This document shows positions 26,714-34,530 of a stretch of 64,000 nucleotides of DNA, piece after piece (position 1 is the stretch's first letter; the number at the start of each line of letters is the position of its first letter). The position numbers and the translations under genes are program-made. Source of the DNA: Methylobacterium brachythecii (lineage in GTDB: Bacteria > Pseudomonadota > Alphaproteobacteria > Rhizobiales > Beijerinckiaceae). The stretch lies in the NCBI RefSeq assembly GCF_014196345.1, contig NZ_JACIDN010000007.1, positions 310,001 through 374,000 on the forward strand. The letters are read 5' to 3'. The notes under the pieces were generated by a model. It was not told the origin of the DNA. It searched no databases and was given only the letters and a program-made list of their open reading frames with translations.

Positions 26714-28861
26714 ATGGCGCAGTCCCTGTTCAGCCAGTCGTGGTACCGCGTGGCGAGCCTTCGCCCACGCCTGCGCAGGCATGCCGAGATTCACCGTCAG
26801 AGCTTCCGCGGCGAGATCTGGTACGTCCTGCAGGACCATCAGACCGGACGCTTCCACCGTCTCTCGCCATCCGCGAACCGGATCGTCTGCCTGATGGACG
26901 GCCGCCGCACGCTGCAGGAGATCTGGGAACTCGCCTCTCGCCGGAACGAGGACGACCCGCCGACGCAGGACGACACGATCCGTCTGATTTCTCAGCTTCA
27001 CGGCTCGGATCTGCTGCAGGGCGACCTGCCGCCGGATCTCGCCGAACTCGCCGAGCGATCGGAAACCACGGCCCGGCGCACGCTGATGGCCCGGGTCAAG
27101 AATCCGCTTGCGCTGCGCTTCCCCCTCTTCGATCCCGACGCCGCCCTCGACCGGCTGGCACCGCTGTATCGCCCCCTCTTCACGGTCTGGGGGCTGGCGG
27201 TCTGGCTGGCTTTCGTCGTGACCGGCCTCGTCGTGGCGGGCCTGCACTGGAACGAGCTGACCGGCGACGTCGCGAACCAGATGCTCTCGGCGCAGAACGT
27301 CGCGCTGCTGATGTGCCTCTATCCGATCATCAAGGCCCTGCACGAGGCGGGTCACGCCTGCGCCGCCAAGGCCTGGGGTGGCGAGGTGCACGAGGTCGGC
27401 GTGATGATCCTCGTCCTGTTCCCGGCACCCTACGTGGATGCCTCGTCTTCGGCGGCGTTCCCGAGCAAATGGCAGCGCATGATGGTGGCCGCCGCCGGCA
27501 TCTGCGTCGAGCTGTTCCTCGCGGCCGGCGCAGCCATCGTCTGGGCGATGGCCGAACCGGGTCTGGTGCGAGCGGCGGCCTTCAACGTCATGGTGATCGG
27601 CAGCGTCTCGACGCTCCTGTTCAACGGCAATCCGCTGCTGCGATTCGACGGCTACTACATCTTCTCCGATCTCATCGAGATCCCGAACCTCGCCTCGCGC
27701 GCCAACCGCTACGTCTTCCATCTGATCGAGCGGTATGCCCTGAAGATCGAGCAGTCGGAGAACCCCGTCACGGCCCCCGGCGAGGGCCGATGGATGCTGT
27801 TTTATGCGGTGAGCGCGTTCTTCTATCGAACGGTCGTTTCAATCGCGATCGCGAGCTTCATCGCCACGCAATTCTTCATCTTCGGCATTGCCCTGGCCGT
27901 GCTCGCCATGACTGGCATCGTCATCACGCCGCTGGTGAAGGGGCTCAAGTTCATCGCAGCCAGTCCGAAGCTGAACGGGCGGCGGCGGCGCGCCGTCCTG
28001 GTCACCGGGGGCGCCGCTCTCGCGGTCCTCGTGGCCCTGTTCATCATCCCGCTGCCTTACGCGACCATGGCGCAAGGCGTGGTCTGGGCTCCCGACGACA
28101 CCCAGTTAAGGGCGCAGACCGACGGCATCGTCACAGCACTGCTGGTCCCGCCCGGACAGGACACGACGGCGAAGGAACCGCTCGCGACCCTCGAAGATCC
28201 GAGCCTCGACGGCCGCGTCGCCGTTCTCGAGGCACAGCTCACGGAGCTGCGTCTGCGCTACGATGCGGCCCGTCTCGGGGACCGCGTCCAGGCTCAGATC
28301 CTCCACGAACAGGTGGTGAGCACGCAGGAGATCCTGCGCGTCTACCGCGAGCGCCAGGCGGCCCTCGTCGTCCGCGCCGATCACCCGGGGCGCCTGATCG
28401 TCCCCAACGCCACCGACCTGCCGGGGCGCTATCTGCGCCGCGGCGAGCGCATCGGCTACGTCCTAGCGCCCGATGATCCGGTCGTTCGCGTGGTGGTGAA
28501 CCAGACTGACGTCGATCTGATCCGCAGCCGGACCCTGACGGTCGCCGCACGGCTCGCCGAGCGCCCGGAAAACGTGCGCGTCGCGACGATCAAGCGCGAG
28601 GTGCCGGCCGCGCAGCAGGACATTCCGAGCATGGCGCTGTCGACGCAGGGCGGCGGTACCATCGCCGTCGACTCGAGCAACACCCAGAAGCCCGTCGCCC
28701 TGCAAAGCATCTTCATCTTCGATGTGCAGCTCGCTGGCGGCATTCCGTTCAACGTGCTCGGCGAGCGCGTGTACGTGCGCTTCGATCACGGGTCGGAGGC
28801 GATTGCCTGGCGGCTCCTGCGCGGCCTGCGGCAGGTATTCCTGAGCCAATTCCGTGTCTGA
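26714..28861 (+). CDS. PqqD-like / site-2 (M50) protease / HlyD fusion protein
   Basis: A 715-residue membrane protein. Residues about 30-115 look like a PqqD-type peptide-binding domain (W-Y-V-L-Q-D, then R-F-H-R-L-S-P-S-A-N). Multiple membrane helices follow, with the M50 metalloprotease zinc motif H-E-A-G-H at 210-214 and the second ligand motif N-P-L-L-R-F-D-G-Y-Y at 306-315 (D312). The C-terminal third, from about residue 445, carries an HlyD-like periplasmic part with a coiled-coil hairpin. PqqD domains bind peptide substrates for radical SAM enzymes, and M50 enzymes cleave within the membrane. The combination suggests recognition, cleavage or escort of an exported polypeptide. A GAGGG run precedes the ATG. 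The stop overlaps the SecA-like start by eight bases. Confidence 0.87.
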   Translation: MAQSLFSQSWYRVASLRPRLRRHAEIHRQSFRGEIWYVLQDHQTGRFHRLSPSANRIVCLMDGRRTLQEIWELASRRNEDDPPTQDDTIRLISQLHGSDLLQGDLPPDLAELAERSETTARRTLMARVKNPLALRFPLFDPDAALDRLAPLYRPLFTVWGLAVWLAFVVTGLVVAGLHWNELTGDVANQMLSAQNVALLMCLYPIIKALHEAGHACAAKAWGGEVHEVGVMILVLFPAPYVDASSSAAFPSKWQRMMVAAAGICVELFLAAGAAIVWAMAEPGLVRAAAFNVMVIGSVSTLLFNGNPLLRFDGYYIFSDLIEIPNLASRANRYVFHLIERYALKIEQSENPVTAPGEGRWMLFYAVSAFFYRTVVSIAIASFIATQFFIFGIALAVLAMTGIVITPLVKGLKFIAASPKLNGRRRRAVLVTGGAALAVLVALFIIPLPYATMAQGVVWAPDDTQLRAQTDGIVTALLVPPGQDTTAKEPLATLEDPSLDGRVAVLEAQLTELRLRYDAARLGDRVQAQILHEQVVSTQEILRVYRERQAALVVRADHPGRLIVPNATDLPGRYLRRGERIGYVLAPDDPVVRVVVNQTDVDLIRSRTLTVAARLAERPENVRVATIKREVPAAQQDIPSMALSTQGGGTIAVDSSNTQKPVALQSIFIFDVQLAGGIPFNVLGERVYVRFDHGSEAIAWRLLRGLRQVFLSQFRV

Positions 28862-30863
28862 GCCGCTCGCCCTCGCCGCAGCCACCGATCGGCTCCCCTC
28901 GCCGCGCGCCTATACCGAGCGCAAACCCCCGAAACATGATCGGATCGACCAGGCCGTCGCCGGGCTCGTCGGCCGGGGCAGAGCCCTCCTGACGAGCTGG
29001 AGCGCTCGCCGCTACGCTCGCCTTGCGGATACGGCCCTCGCTCAGGACAGTGCCATCGCGGCGCTGTCCGACCTCGAGCTTCGCGCTCGGGTGCGAGAGA
29101 TCTCGGCGCGCCTGCGCGCTCGAACCACGTTCCGCAATGCCGACATCGCCGACGCCTTCGCACTGATCCGCGAGACGTCCGGCCGCATCAGCGGTCAGCG
29201 CCATTACGGCGTCCAGATGATGGGCGCCGCGGCGCTCCTCGATGGGCGCATTGCCCAGATGGCGACTGGCGAAGGCAAGACCCTGACGGCAACGCTCGCC
29301 GCCGGCGTCGCGGCGCTGGCCGGTCTCCCGGTCCACGTCGTGACCGTCAACGGCTATCTCGCCGAGCGCGACGCCGAGCTGATGCGCCCGCTCTATACGG
29401 CGCTCGGCCTGACGGTCGGCGTGATCAAGGAAAAGCAGGAGCAGCCGGAGCGGGCGCAGGCCTATGCCTGCACCATCACCTACTGCACGAACAAGGATCT
29501 CGCCTTCGACTATCTTCGCGACCGCGTGGCCCTCGGTCAGCGTGCCTCCGACATTCGCCTGAAGCTCGAAAGCCTGCATGCGCCGGCGAGCCGCCTGGCG
29601 CAGCTGCGCCTGAGAGGCCTGCACTTCGCCATCGTCGACGAGGCGGACAGCGTCCTCATCGACGAAGCACGGACCCCGCTGATCATCTCGGCGCAAATCG
29701 GCTCTCAGTTCGAGCCGGAGACCCTCGCGCGCGCCATGGAGGTCGCCAGATCACTGGCGAATGCCGAGGACTACATTCTCGATACGTCGGAGCATCGGGT
29801 CCTGATCACCGAAGCGGGCCGTAAGCGGATCGCCGGCCTCGTCTTGGAGGACGGCCCGGCCTGGCGCGGCCGCGTCACCCGGGAGGGCCTCGTCAGCCAG
29901 GCGCTCTCGGCGCTGCACCTGTTCCACCGCGACGAGCACTACATCCTGCGCGAAGGAAAGGTGGTGATCGTCGACGCCAATACGGGCCGCGTCATGCCAG
30001 ACCGGAGCTGGAGCGACGGTCTCCATCAGATGGTGGAGCACAAGGAAGGCGTAGCCCTGTCGAGCGGGCGCTCGACGATTGCTCGCATGACCTACCAGCG
30101 CTTCTTCCGGCGCTATCCACGGCTGTCGGGGATGACCGGGACGACGCGAGGCGTGGTTGCGGAATTCTGGACCGTCTACCGGCTGCCGGTCGTGCGCATT
30201 CCGACCCATCGGCCGGTGAAGAGGCGTCATCTCGTCGACCAGGTTCTTCTCGACGAGACCGAGAAATGGCAGCAGGTCACCCAGCGCATCGCCGAGCTTC
30301 ACCACCGGGGTTGTCCGATCCTGGTAGGAACTCGATCGGTCGCCGCTTCCGCGCGCGCCAGCGACTTTTTGACGAGAGCCGGGCTGCCACACACCGTGCT
30401 CAGCGCAGCCCAGGATGGCGACGAGGCGGCAACCGTCGCCGGGGCCGGCCAGCGTGGTCGCATCACCGTCGTGACGAACATGGCCGGCCGTGGCACCGAC
30501 ATCAAACTCGGCCCCGGCGTGGAGGAGATCGGTGGTCTCCACGTCATCATGGTGGAACGCCAGGACGCTTGCCGGATCGACGATCAGCTGGCCGGCCGTA
30601 GCGGGCGCCAGGGCGAGCCCGGCTGCTTCCAGGCCATCCTGTCCCTCGACGATCCACTGCTCGACAAGAGCTTGGTGCCGCGCGGCGTGGCGCGCAGGCT
30701 GATGCCGCTCCTCGGAGAGGCGAGAGCCCAATTCTTCGGCCGCCACCTCTTACGCTTCGCCCAGGCCCGAACTGAGCGTCTGCATGCGCGCATGCGCGCC
30801 GACCTGCTTCGGTCAGACCAGATGCAGGAACGGATCCTGGCATTCGCTGGCCATTCCGAGTGA
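28854..30863 (+). CDS. Short SecA-like preprotein translocase ATPase
   Basis: A 669-residue SecA homologue, starting at a GTG that overlaps the upstream stop. It has Walker A M-A-T-G-E-G-K-T at 136-143, the DEAD box D-E-A-D-S at 262-266 followed by I-D-E-A-R-T-P-L-I-I-S, and the second helicase half with N-M-A-G-R-G-T-D at about 542-549 and G-R-S-G-R-Q-G at about 580. Housekeeping SecA is about 900 residues; here the sequence ends soon after the second nucleotide-binding domain, lacking most of the helical wing/scaffold end and the C-terminal zinc-binding CxC...HC tail. This fits an accessory SecA dedicated to particular substrates. Its operon partners are membrane-fusion adaptors, and the nearest candidate substrate is the giant LEPR-XLL protein. 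Substrate specificity is inferred. Confidence 0.92.
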   Translation: MSEPLALAAATDRLPSPRAYTERKPPKHDRIDQAVAGLVGRGRALLTSWSARRYARLADTALAQDSAIAALSDLELRARVREISARLRARTTFRNADIADAFALIRETSGRISGQRHYGVQMMGAAALLDGRIAQMATGEGKTLTATLAAGVAALAGLPVHVVTVNGYLAERDAELMRPLYTALGLTVGVIKEKQEQPERAQAYACTITYCTNKDLAFDYLRDRVALGQRASDIRLKLESLHAPASRLAQLRLRGLHFAIVDEADSVLIDEARTPLIISAQIGSQFEPETLARAMEVARSLANAEDYILDTSEHRVLITEAGRKRIAGLVLEDGPAWRGRVTREGLVSQALSALHLFHRDEHYILREGKVVIVDANTGRVMPDRSWSDGLHQMVEHKEGVALSSGRSTIARMTYQRFFRRYPRLSGMTGTTRGVVAEFWTVYRLPVVRIPTHRPVKRRHLVDQVLLDETEKWQQVTQRIAELHHRGCPILVGTRSVAASARASDFLTRAGLPHTVLSAAQDGDEAATVAGAGQRGRITVVTNMAGRGTDIKLGPGVEEIGGLHVIMVERQDACRIDDQLAGRSGRQGEPGCFQAILSLDDPLLDKSLVPRGVARRLMPLLGEARAQFFGRHLLRFAQARTERLHARMRADLLRSDQMQERILAFAGHSE

Positions 30864-30873
30864 GGATTTCGCG

Positions 30874-31728
30874 ATGACGACCCGTTCAGCAGGCTGCGGC
30901 GTGGCTCTTGCCGCCCTTCTCCTTGCGGCCTGCGCAAGCCAGGCGGTCGGCGCCGAGAGTCAGCGCGTCGACTGCGTCGTCGAGCCCGCTCAGAAGCTCA
31001 AGATCGGCAGCGCGACGCTCGGCATTCTGAAGAGTGTCCCGGTCAATCGCGGCGCGATGGTCCAGGCCGGGGACATCATCGCGCAACTCGATTCCAGCGT
31101 GGAGGAAGCGAATGTTGCGCTCTCGCGAGCGCAGGCCGAGACCACCGCAGGCATTGAGGCCCAGCGCTCACGCGTCGAGCTCTACCGGCGGCGGCTCGAA
31201 CGTCAGAGCCAGCTCTCTAAGGGCATCGTCACGCAGGAAAAGATCGATCAGGTCGAGGCCGATTACGAAATCGGCAAGCGCGACCTGCAAACCGAGGTTC
31301 TCAAGCACGACCTTGCAGCGATCGAACTGCGGCGCACCGAGGCACAACTCGAACTGCGCATGATCCGCAGCCCAATTAGGGGCATCGTGACGGAGCGCCT
31401 GATGTCGGCGGGCGAGTTCGTACGCCAGGACAGCGCCATCTTCACACTGGTCCAACTCGATCCGCTGTATGTGGAGGCCTACCTCCCCGTCTCGCGTTGG
31501 AAGGACGTGGCGCCCGGACAGACAGCGAGTGTCGAACTCGATCGACCAATCGGCGGCACGTACGAAGCCAAGCTGACCGTCGTCGACCAGGTCTTTGATG
31601 CCGCAAGCGGCACATTCGGCGTTCGCCTCGAACTGCCCAACACCGACTTTAAGTTGCCTGGAGGCCAGCGCTGCAAGCTCTCTTTCCCGGCCGATCGAAG
31701 CGCACCAGTCGCCACCGCGATGCCTTGA
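30874..31728 (+). CDS. HlyD/RND-type periplasmic adaptor lipoprotein
   Basis: A 284-residue protein starting at ATG 30874, 10 bp after the SecA-like stop and preceded by GAGG. The N-terminus is a lipoprotein signal with an L-A-A-C lipobox near residue 20. The mature part has a lipoyl-like segment, a long helical hairpin (about 75-160), then M-I-R-S-P-I-R-G-I-V and a beta-barrel, matching membrane-fusion proteins. It is the third HlyD-like component of the operon. No outer-membrane TolC-type gene and no ABC ATPase follow; the operon ends here and a recombinase relic begins about 130 bp on. An upstream in-frame extension overlapping the SecA-like gene was rejected because it lacks a signal peptide. 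Confidence 0.88.
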   Translation: MTTRSAGCGVALAALLLAACASQAVGAESQRVDCVVEPAQKLKIGSATLGILKSVPVNRGAMVQAGDIIAQLDSSVEEANVALSRAQAETTAGIEAQRSRVELYRRRLERQSQLSKGIVTQEKIDQVEADYEIGKRDLQTEVLKHDLAAIELRRTEAQLELRMIRSPIRGIVTERLMSAGEFVRQDSAIFTLVQLDPLYVEAYLPVSRWKDVAPGQTASVELDRPIGGTYEAKLTVVDQVFDAASGTFGVRLELPNTDFKLPGGQRCKLSFPADRSAPVATAMP

Positions 31729-32513
31729 AGTTCCAGCCGATCGTTAACTCGGCTGCATTCCTCGCAAAGGCACCCCAGCACCTCCATCTCCCGCCGATTC
31801 TTGCTCTTTGGACAGGCCAACGGCAGGGCGGTTTATTGCACCTCCCATGATCCGCATATGACGACGAGGAGATCCGGCTCCAGCAGAGCAAGACCAAGGT
31901 TCGGGTCGTCGTCCCGGTCAGCTGCGTCCTGAAGCTCGCCCTGGATCAAGCGGCTCGCAAGAGCCCGATCATTCTGATCTCGTCCGAGGGGCTCCCTTTG
32001 ACAGCAGACAGGTTTCGGTCGTCCTGGCGGAAAGCCTGCGCGACAGCGGGTGTCACGGGCGTCACCTTCTATGACCTACGGGGCACCGTGAGCCGCCTTG
32101 CGCTAGCCGGCCTGTTCCGAGGCTGAGATCGCGACGCTAACGGGGTACACACTCAAGGAGGTCAGATCGATCCTCGATGCCGACTACCTAAGCCGCGACC
32201 AAAGCGGGCTCTCGCGGCGATTGAGAAGCTCGAAGGGTGAACGAATTCTTCCGACGGGATAACCGACCGGGCCTGAATGTTCACGTCACCGAAGGAAAAA
32301 AGCTGAGGGTGTCGGCCGCACCTAACACCGACTCACACAAATCGTTAAAATTCAGGGACTTACGGCCGCAAGACCGACTCAACGACATCTTGAAATTACT
32401 TGAGAACAGCTAAGACCGACTCATACGTTCGAATTGCGCTGCAAACGTCTAAAATGCTCGACGAACTGCCGCAACACCGAAGGGCGCTAGCGGAAGCATC
32501 GCCGACGATCAGG
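31729..32513. other. 785-bp region with only the integrase relic
   Basis: Between the adaptor lipoprotein and the next minus-strand gene there is no intact gene. Apart from the integrase relic, the only pattern I noticed is three copies of ACCGACTCA at 32327, 32373 and 32414, spaced 46 and 41 bp. This is too short to assign a role. No terminator with a T-run was found after the export operon. Confidence 0.5.
31848..32240 (+). pseudogene. Relic of a tyrosine recombinase (phage-type integrase), frameshifted
   Basis: The C-terminal part of a tyrosine recombinase is recognisable in fragments. The first frame, from about 31857, includes the catalytic-box-like F-Y-D-L-R-G-T (normally H-D-L-R-G-T). 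A stop then appears, but removing one C near 32115 restores the canonical A-L-A-G-C-S-E-A-E-I-A-T-L-T-G, followed by the tyrosine segment I-L-D-A-D-Y-L-S-R-D. A second shift near 32200 restores A-L-A-A-I-E-K-L-E-G and a stop. The N-terminal half, with the first catalytic arginine, is missing. It is a decayed integrase marking an old integration event next to the export operon. Confidence 0.75.
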
Positions 32514-33053
32514 TTAACGCAAACCGTCAAGATTCTGCGCGTCGGCGAGCAGCTTTTCAATCGCATCTCGCGACCAGACCGTCCTGCCGTTGTCCGTGAG
32601 AACGGCGGCGGGGAAAATGCCTTTGGCCTTGAGGCGCAACGACAAGGCGCGTTTGTGAAGACCGGTCGCTCGGCAGACTTCGCCTCCAAGCATGAATGAT
32701 CGATGAAAATCGTACACCGACTTGCGGATGGGACGACGGCGGTTAGGTCCGATCCTTTTTCCCTCGATCAGCTCCGCGGACAACAACCACGTGATTGCCA
32801 CTTCGGTGCAGCCGATGAGTTCCGCAGCAGCTCTGGTCGATAGCAGGCTGTCAGAATCGGTTTCAACGAGCAGATCAGACGCCGGCTCGTTCATGTCCAG
32901 GAGCCGCATAGGTCGGATTAGCAGACGGCCCATGAGGTTCGACGAGCCCGCCAGTACGGCCTGCACCATGATGCGTTTGTCCAGTATGGCATCGATAGCC
33001 GTCGACCACGGCGCGAGCCCAGCGGCTCCGCACAGCAGCGGGCGAAACGTCAT
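32514..33053 (-). CDS. Hypothetical protein with HTH-like segments
   Basis: A 179-residue protein from ATG 33053; a TTG 14 codons upstream is possible. I do not recognise the family. Two segments look like winged or excisionase-type helix-turn-helix motifs: L-L-S-T-R-A-A-A-E-L-I-G-C near residue 70 and G-E-V-C-R-A-T-G-L-H-K-R-A-L near residue 125, each followed by a segment that may contact DNA. Its position next to a recombinase relic suggests cargo of, or a remnant from, a mobile element, possibly the C-terminal part of a longer DNA-binding protein. The Shine-Dalgarno sequence is weak. Confidence 0.5.
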   Translation of the reverse strand: MTFRPLLCGAAGLAPWSTAIDAILDKRIMVQAVLAGSSNLMGRLLIRPMRLLDMNEPASDLLVETDSDSLLSTRAAAELIGCTEVAITWLLSAELIEGKRIGPNRRRPIRKSVYDFHRSFMLGGEVCRATGLHKRALSLRLKAKGIFPAAVLTDNGRTVWSRDAIEKLLADAQNLDGLR

Positions 33054-33137
33054 GGGATGGTGGTCCTCGTCGGTATGGAGAAATCTGAAGGGCAAGTGGG
33101 ATGATGGACCGGGCCGCAGGTGCGCGGTCCGGATCGG

Positions 33138-33623
33138 TCAGGCCGGAAGGCGTCCGTCCGGCGAGTAGCGGTCGATGGCGGACGGCAGCTCGCGCGAGAG
33201 CCGAGACAGCAGCGCCGCACGACTGAGCCCGGTCTGCTGCGTGAGGTGGTCGAGCGTCTCGGAGCCTATAGCCCGCTCTAGGTCGGACTCGGCGATGTCA
33301 CGGTTCGGCCCCTGGGCAACCCAGGAGTTCGCCGCCGCACCGTGGCCACCCTTGGTGAAGTGGTCGACGAGCTCGCTCAACCCGGATGCGATCAAGCCGC
33401 CCACACCAGCGGTCCCGGCACCGCCGAGTAGGTCGGAGAGGTTGCCGAGCGCGCCGGAGCCGCCCGTTTCGGAGTTTCGGTCCAGTACCGATGGCACCGG
33501 GGAATGGGTGGTCGTCGCGCCGTCATGGCCCTTCAAGAACTCGGCGATCTTGTCCCGGTTCTGGTAGCCGGCCACCGCCAGCAGGCCCAACAGGGCCGTC
33601 ATCGAGGGGTAACCCTTGCTCAT
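33138..33623 (-). CDS. YidB-like (DUF937-type) family protein
   Basis: A 161-residue protein starting at ATG 33623 with a GAAGGAG ribosome-binding site. The C-terminal 85 residues match the YidB family: a glycine-rich G-L-I-A-S-G-L-S-E-L, then S-W-V-A-Q-G-P-N, E-S-D-L-E-R-A-I-G, and L-S-R-E-L-P-S-A-I-D at the end. The function of the family is unknown. It is the last gene of the minus-strand stress cluster of CsbD-type genes. A longer in-frame version running upstream was rejected because the ribosome-binding site supports this start. Confidence 0.85.
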   Translation of the reverse strand: MSKGYPSMTALLGLLAVAGYQNRDKIAEFLKGHDGATTTHSPVPSVLDRNSETGGSGALGNLSDLLGGAGTAGVGGLIASGLSELVDHFTKGGHGAAANSWVAQGPNRDIAESDLERAIGSETLDHLTQQTGLSRAALLSRLSRELPSAIDRYSPDGRLPA

Positions 33624-33664
33624 GAGGTCGTCTCCTTCAAGGGTCGGCGGATCGCCGGTGATGC

Positions 33665-33769
33665 TCAGCGTCCGTGGCGCGCCGGAGAGGCGGTCCGGCC
33701 GGTGAGCCGGCGACTGACGAAGGCAACCACCCTCGGCAGGACGAAGGCGATGAGGAGCTTGCGGATCAT
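33665..33769 (-). CDS. Small 34-residue basic peptide in the stress cluster
   Basis: An ATG at 33769, preceded by a strong AGGAGACGACC site, opens a 34-codon frame with a hydrophobic N-terminal half (M-I-R-K-L-L-I-A-F-V-L-P) and an arginine-rich C-terminal half. It sits between the YidB-like and CsbD-like genes on the same strand, in spacing typical of this operon, and uses nearly the same ribosome-binding sequence as its neighbours. It is probably a real small membrane-associated peptide of unknown function. Confidence 0.55.
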   Translation of the reverse strand: MIRKLLIAFVLPRVVAFVSRRLTGRTASPARHGR

Positions 33770-33792
33770 GGTCGTCTCCTGATGCGAAAGGT

Positions 33793-34176
33793 TCAGCGCG
33801 AGCTTCGCGCAAGGAAGCCAAGCGCGAAAGCGGCTGCCGCTATGCCGAGCAACGTCGAGGTGCGGTTGGTATCGGCGTAGCGCACGGCACGGCGACCGTA
33901 GTCCCGGCCGTGCCGGCGGGCTTCGCCTGCGTAGCGACGCCCGTTCTCGATCAGGTCGTCGGCCCGTTCGCGGGCGGCATCGGCGAGGTGGCGCCCGTCG
34001 CGGGTGATATCCTCGGCGCGGTCTCGGGCGCTGCCGTACGCATACTGCGCCCCGCCAGCCACCTGGTTCACGGCGCCGCGTACCTGGCGGGCCGGATCAC
34101 CCGTGACGCCGCCTAGGGCCGTCTGGGCTCGACCCTTGAGGTGACGGGACGCGCCACGGAACTGGTCGCGATTCAT
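33793..34176 (-). CDS. CsbD-like stress protein with C-terminal membrane anchor
   Basis: A 127-residue protein from ATG 34176, with AGGAGACAACC just upstream. The N-terminal part resembles CsbD proteins (M-N-R-D-Q-F-R-G-A-S-R-H-L-K-G-R-A), followed by charged helical repeats and a C-terminal hydrophobic segment L-L-G-I-A-A-A-A-F-A-L-G-F ending in basic residues, as in DUF883/ElaB-type ribosome- or membrane-associated proteins. CsbD-type proteins are small, hydrophilic and induced by general stress. A longer upstream extension overlaps the next gene and lacks support. Confidence 0.8.
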   Translation of the reverse strand: MNRDQFRGASRHLKGRAQTALGGVTGDPARQVRGAVNQVAGGAQYAYGSARDRAEDITRDGRHLADAARERADDLIENGRRYAGEARRHGRDYGRRAVRYADTNRTSTLLGIAAAAFALGFLARSSR

Positions 34177-34238
34177 GGTTGTCTCCTGACGTCGAAAACG
34201 GGAGGGACGGGACCGGCCGGGCCGGCCCCGCGCATGGG

Positions 34239-34442
34239 TCAGCGCTTGCCGGTGACCTTGTCGGCGAGATCCTTGGCGCCGTCCTTGACGTCGCCAACAT
34301 TCTTCTGGGCCTCGCCCTTGAGTTCTTGCGCCTTGCCCTCGGCCACGAGCTTGTCGTTGCCGGTGGCGTTGCCGATGCCCTGCTTGACGTTGCCCACGGC
34401 GTCGTTGGCCAGGCCCTTGATCTTGTCGGTCGTGCTGCTCAT
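34239..34442 (-). CDS. CsbD family stress protein
   Basis: A 67-residue protein that is a typical short CsbD family member: M-S-S-T-T-D-K-I-K-G-L-A-N-D-A-V-G-N-V-K-Q, followed by Lys/Gly/Asp-rich helical repeats and a basic end. It is hydrophilic and cytoplasmic. An AAAGGAAA run lies before the ATG. It belongs to the minus-strand stress cluster, whose members are probably under EcfG-type control, although I saw such a promoter only upstream of the PAS-LuxR gene. Confidence 0.88.
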   Translation of the reverse strand: MSSTTDKIKGLANDAVGNVKQGIGNATGNDKLVAEGKAQELKGEAQKNVGDVKDGAKDLADKVTGKR

Positions 34443-34530
34443 CGGAAGGTTTCCTTTCGGGTGGTTGGTGTCGCCGGCACTTCGCCGGTGGGTGAGGCTC
34501 CCGCAGGACGGCGGCAGCCAATGGGAAAGA

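Noticed and set aside
32327..32422. Three copies of ACCGACTCA spaced 41-46 bp
   Set aside because: Nine bases, three copies, uneven spacing and no nearby origin or replication gene. This could be chance, so it is not called as iterons or a CRISPR array.
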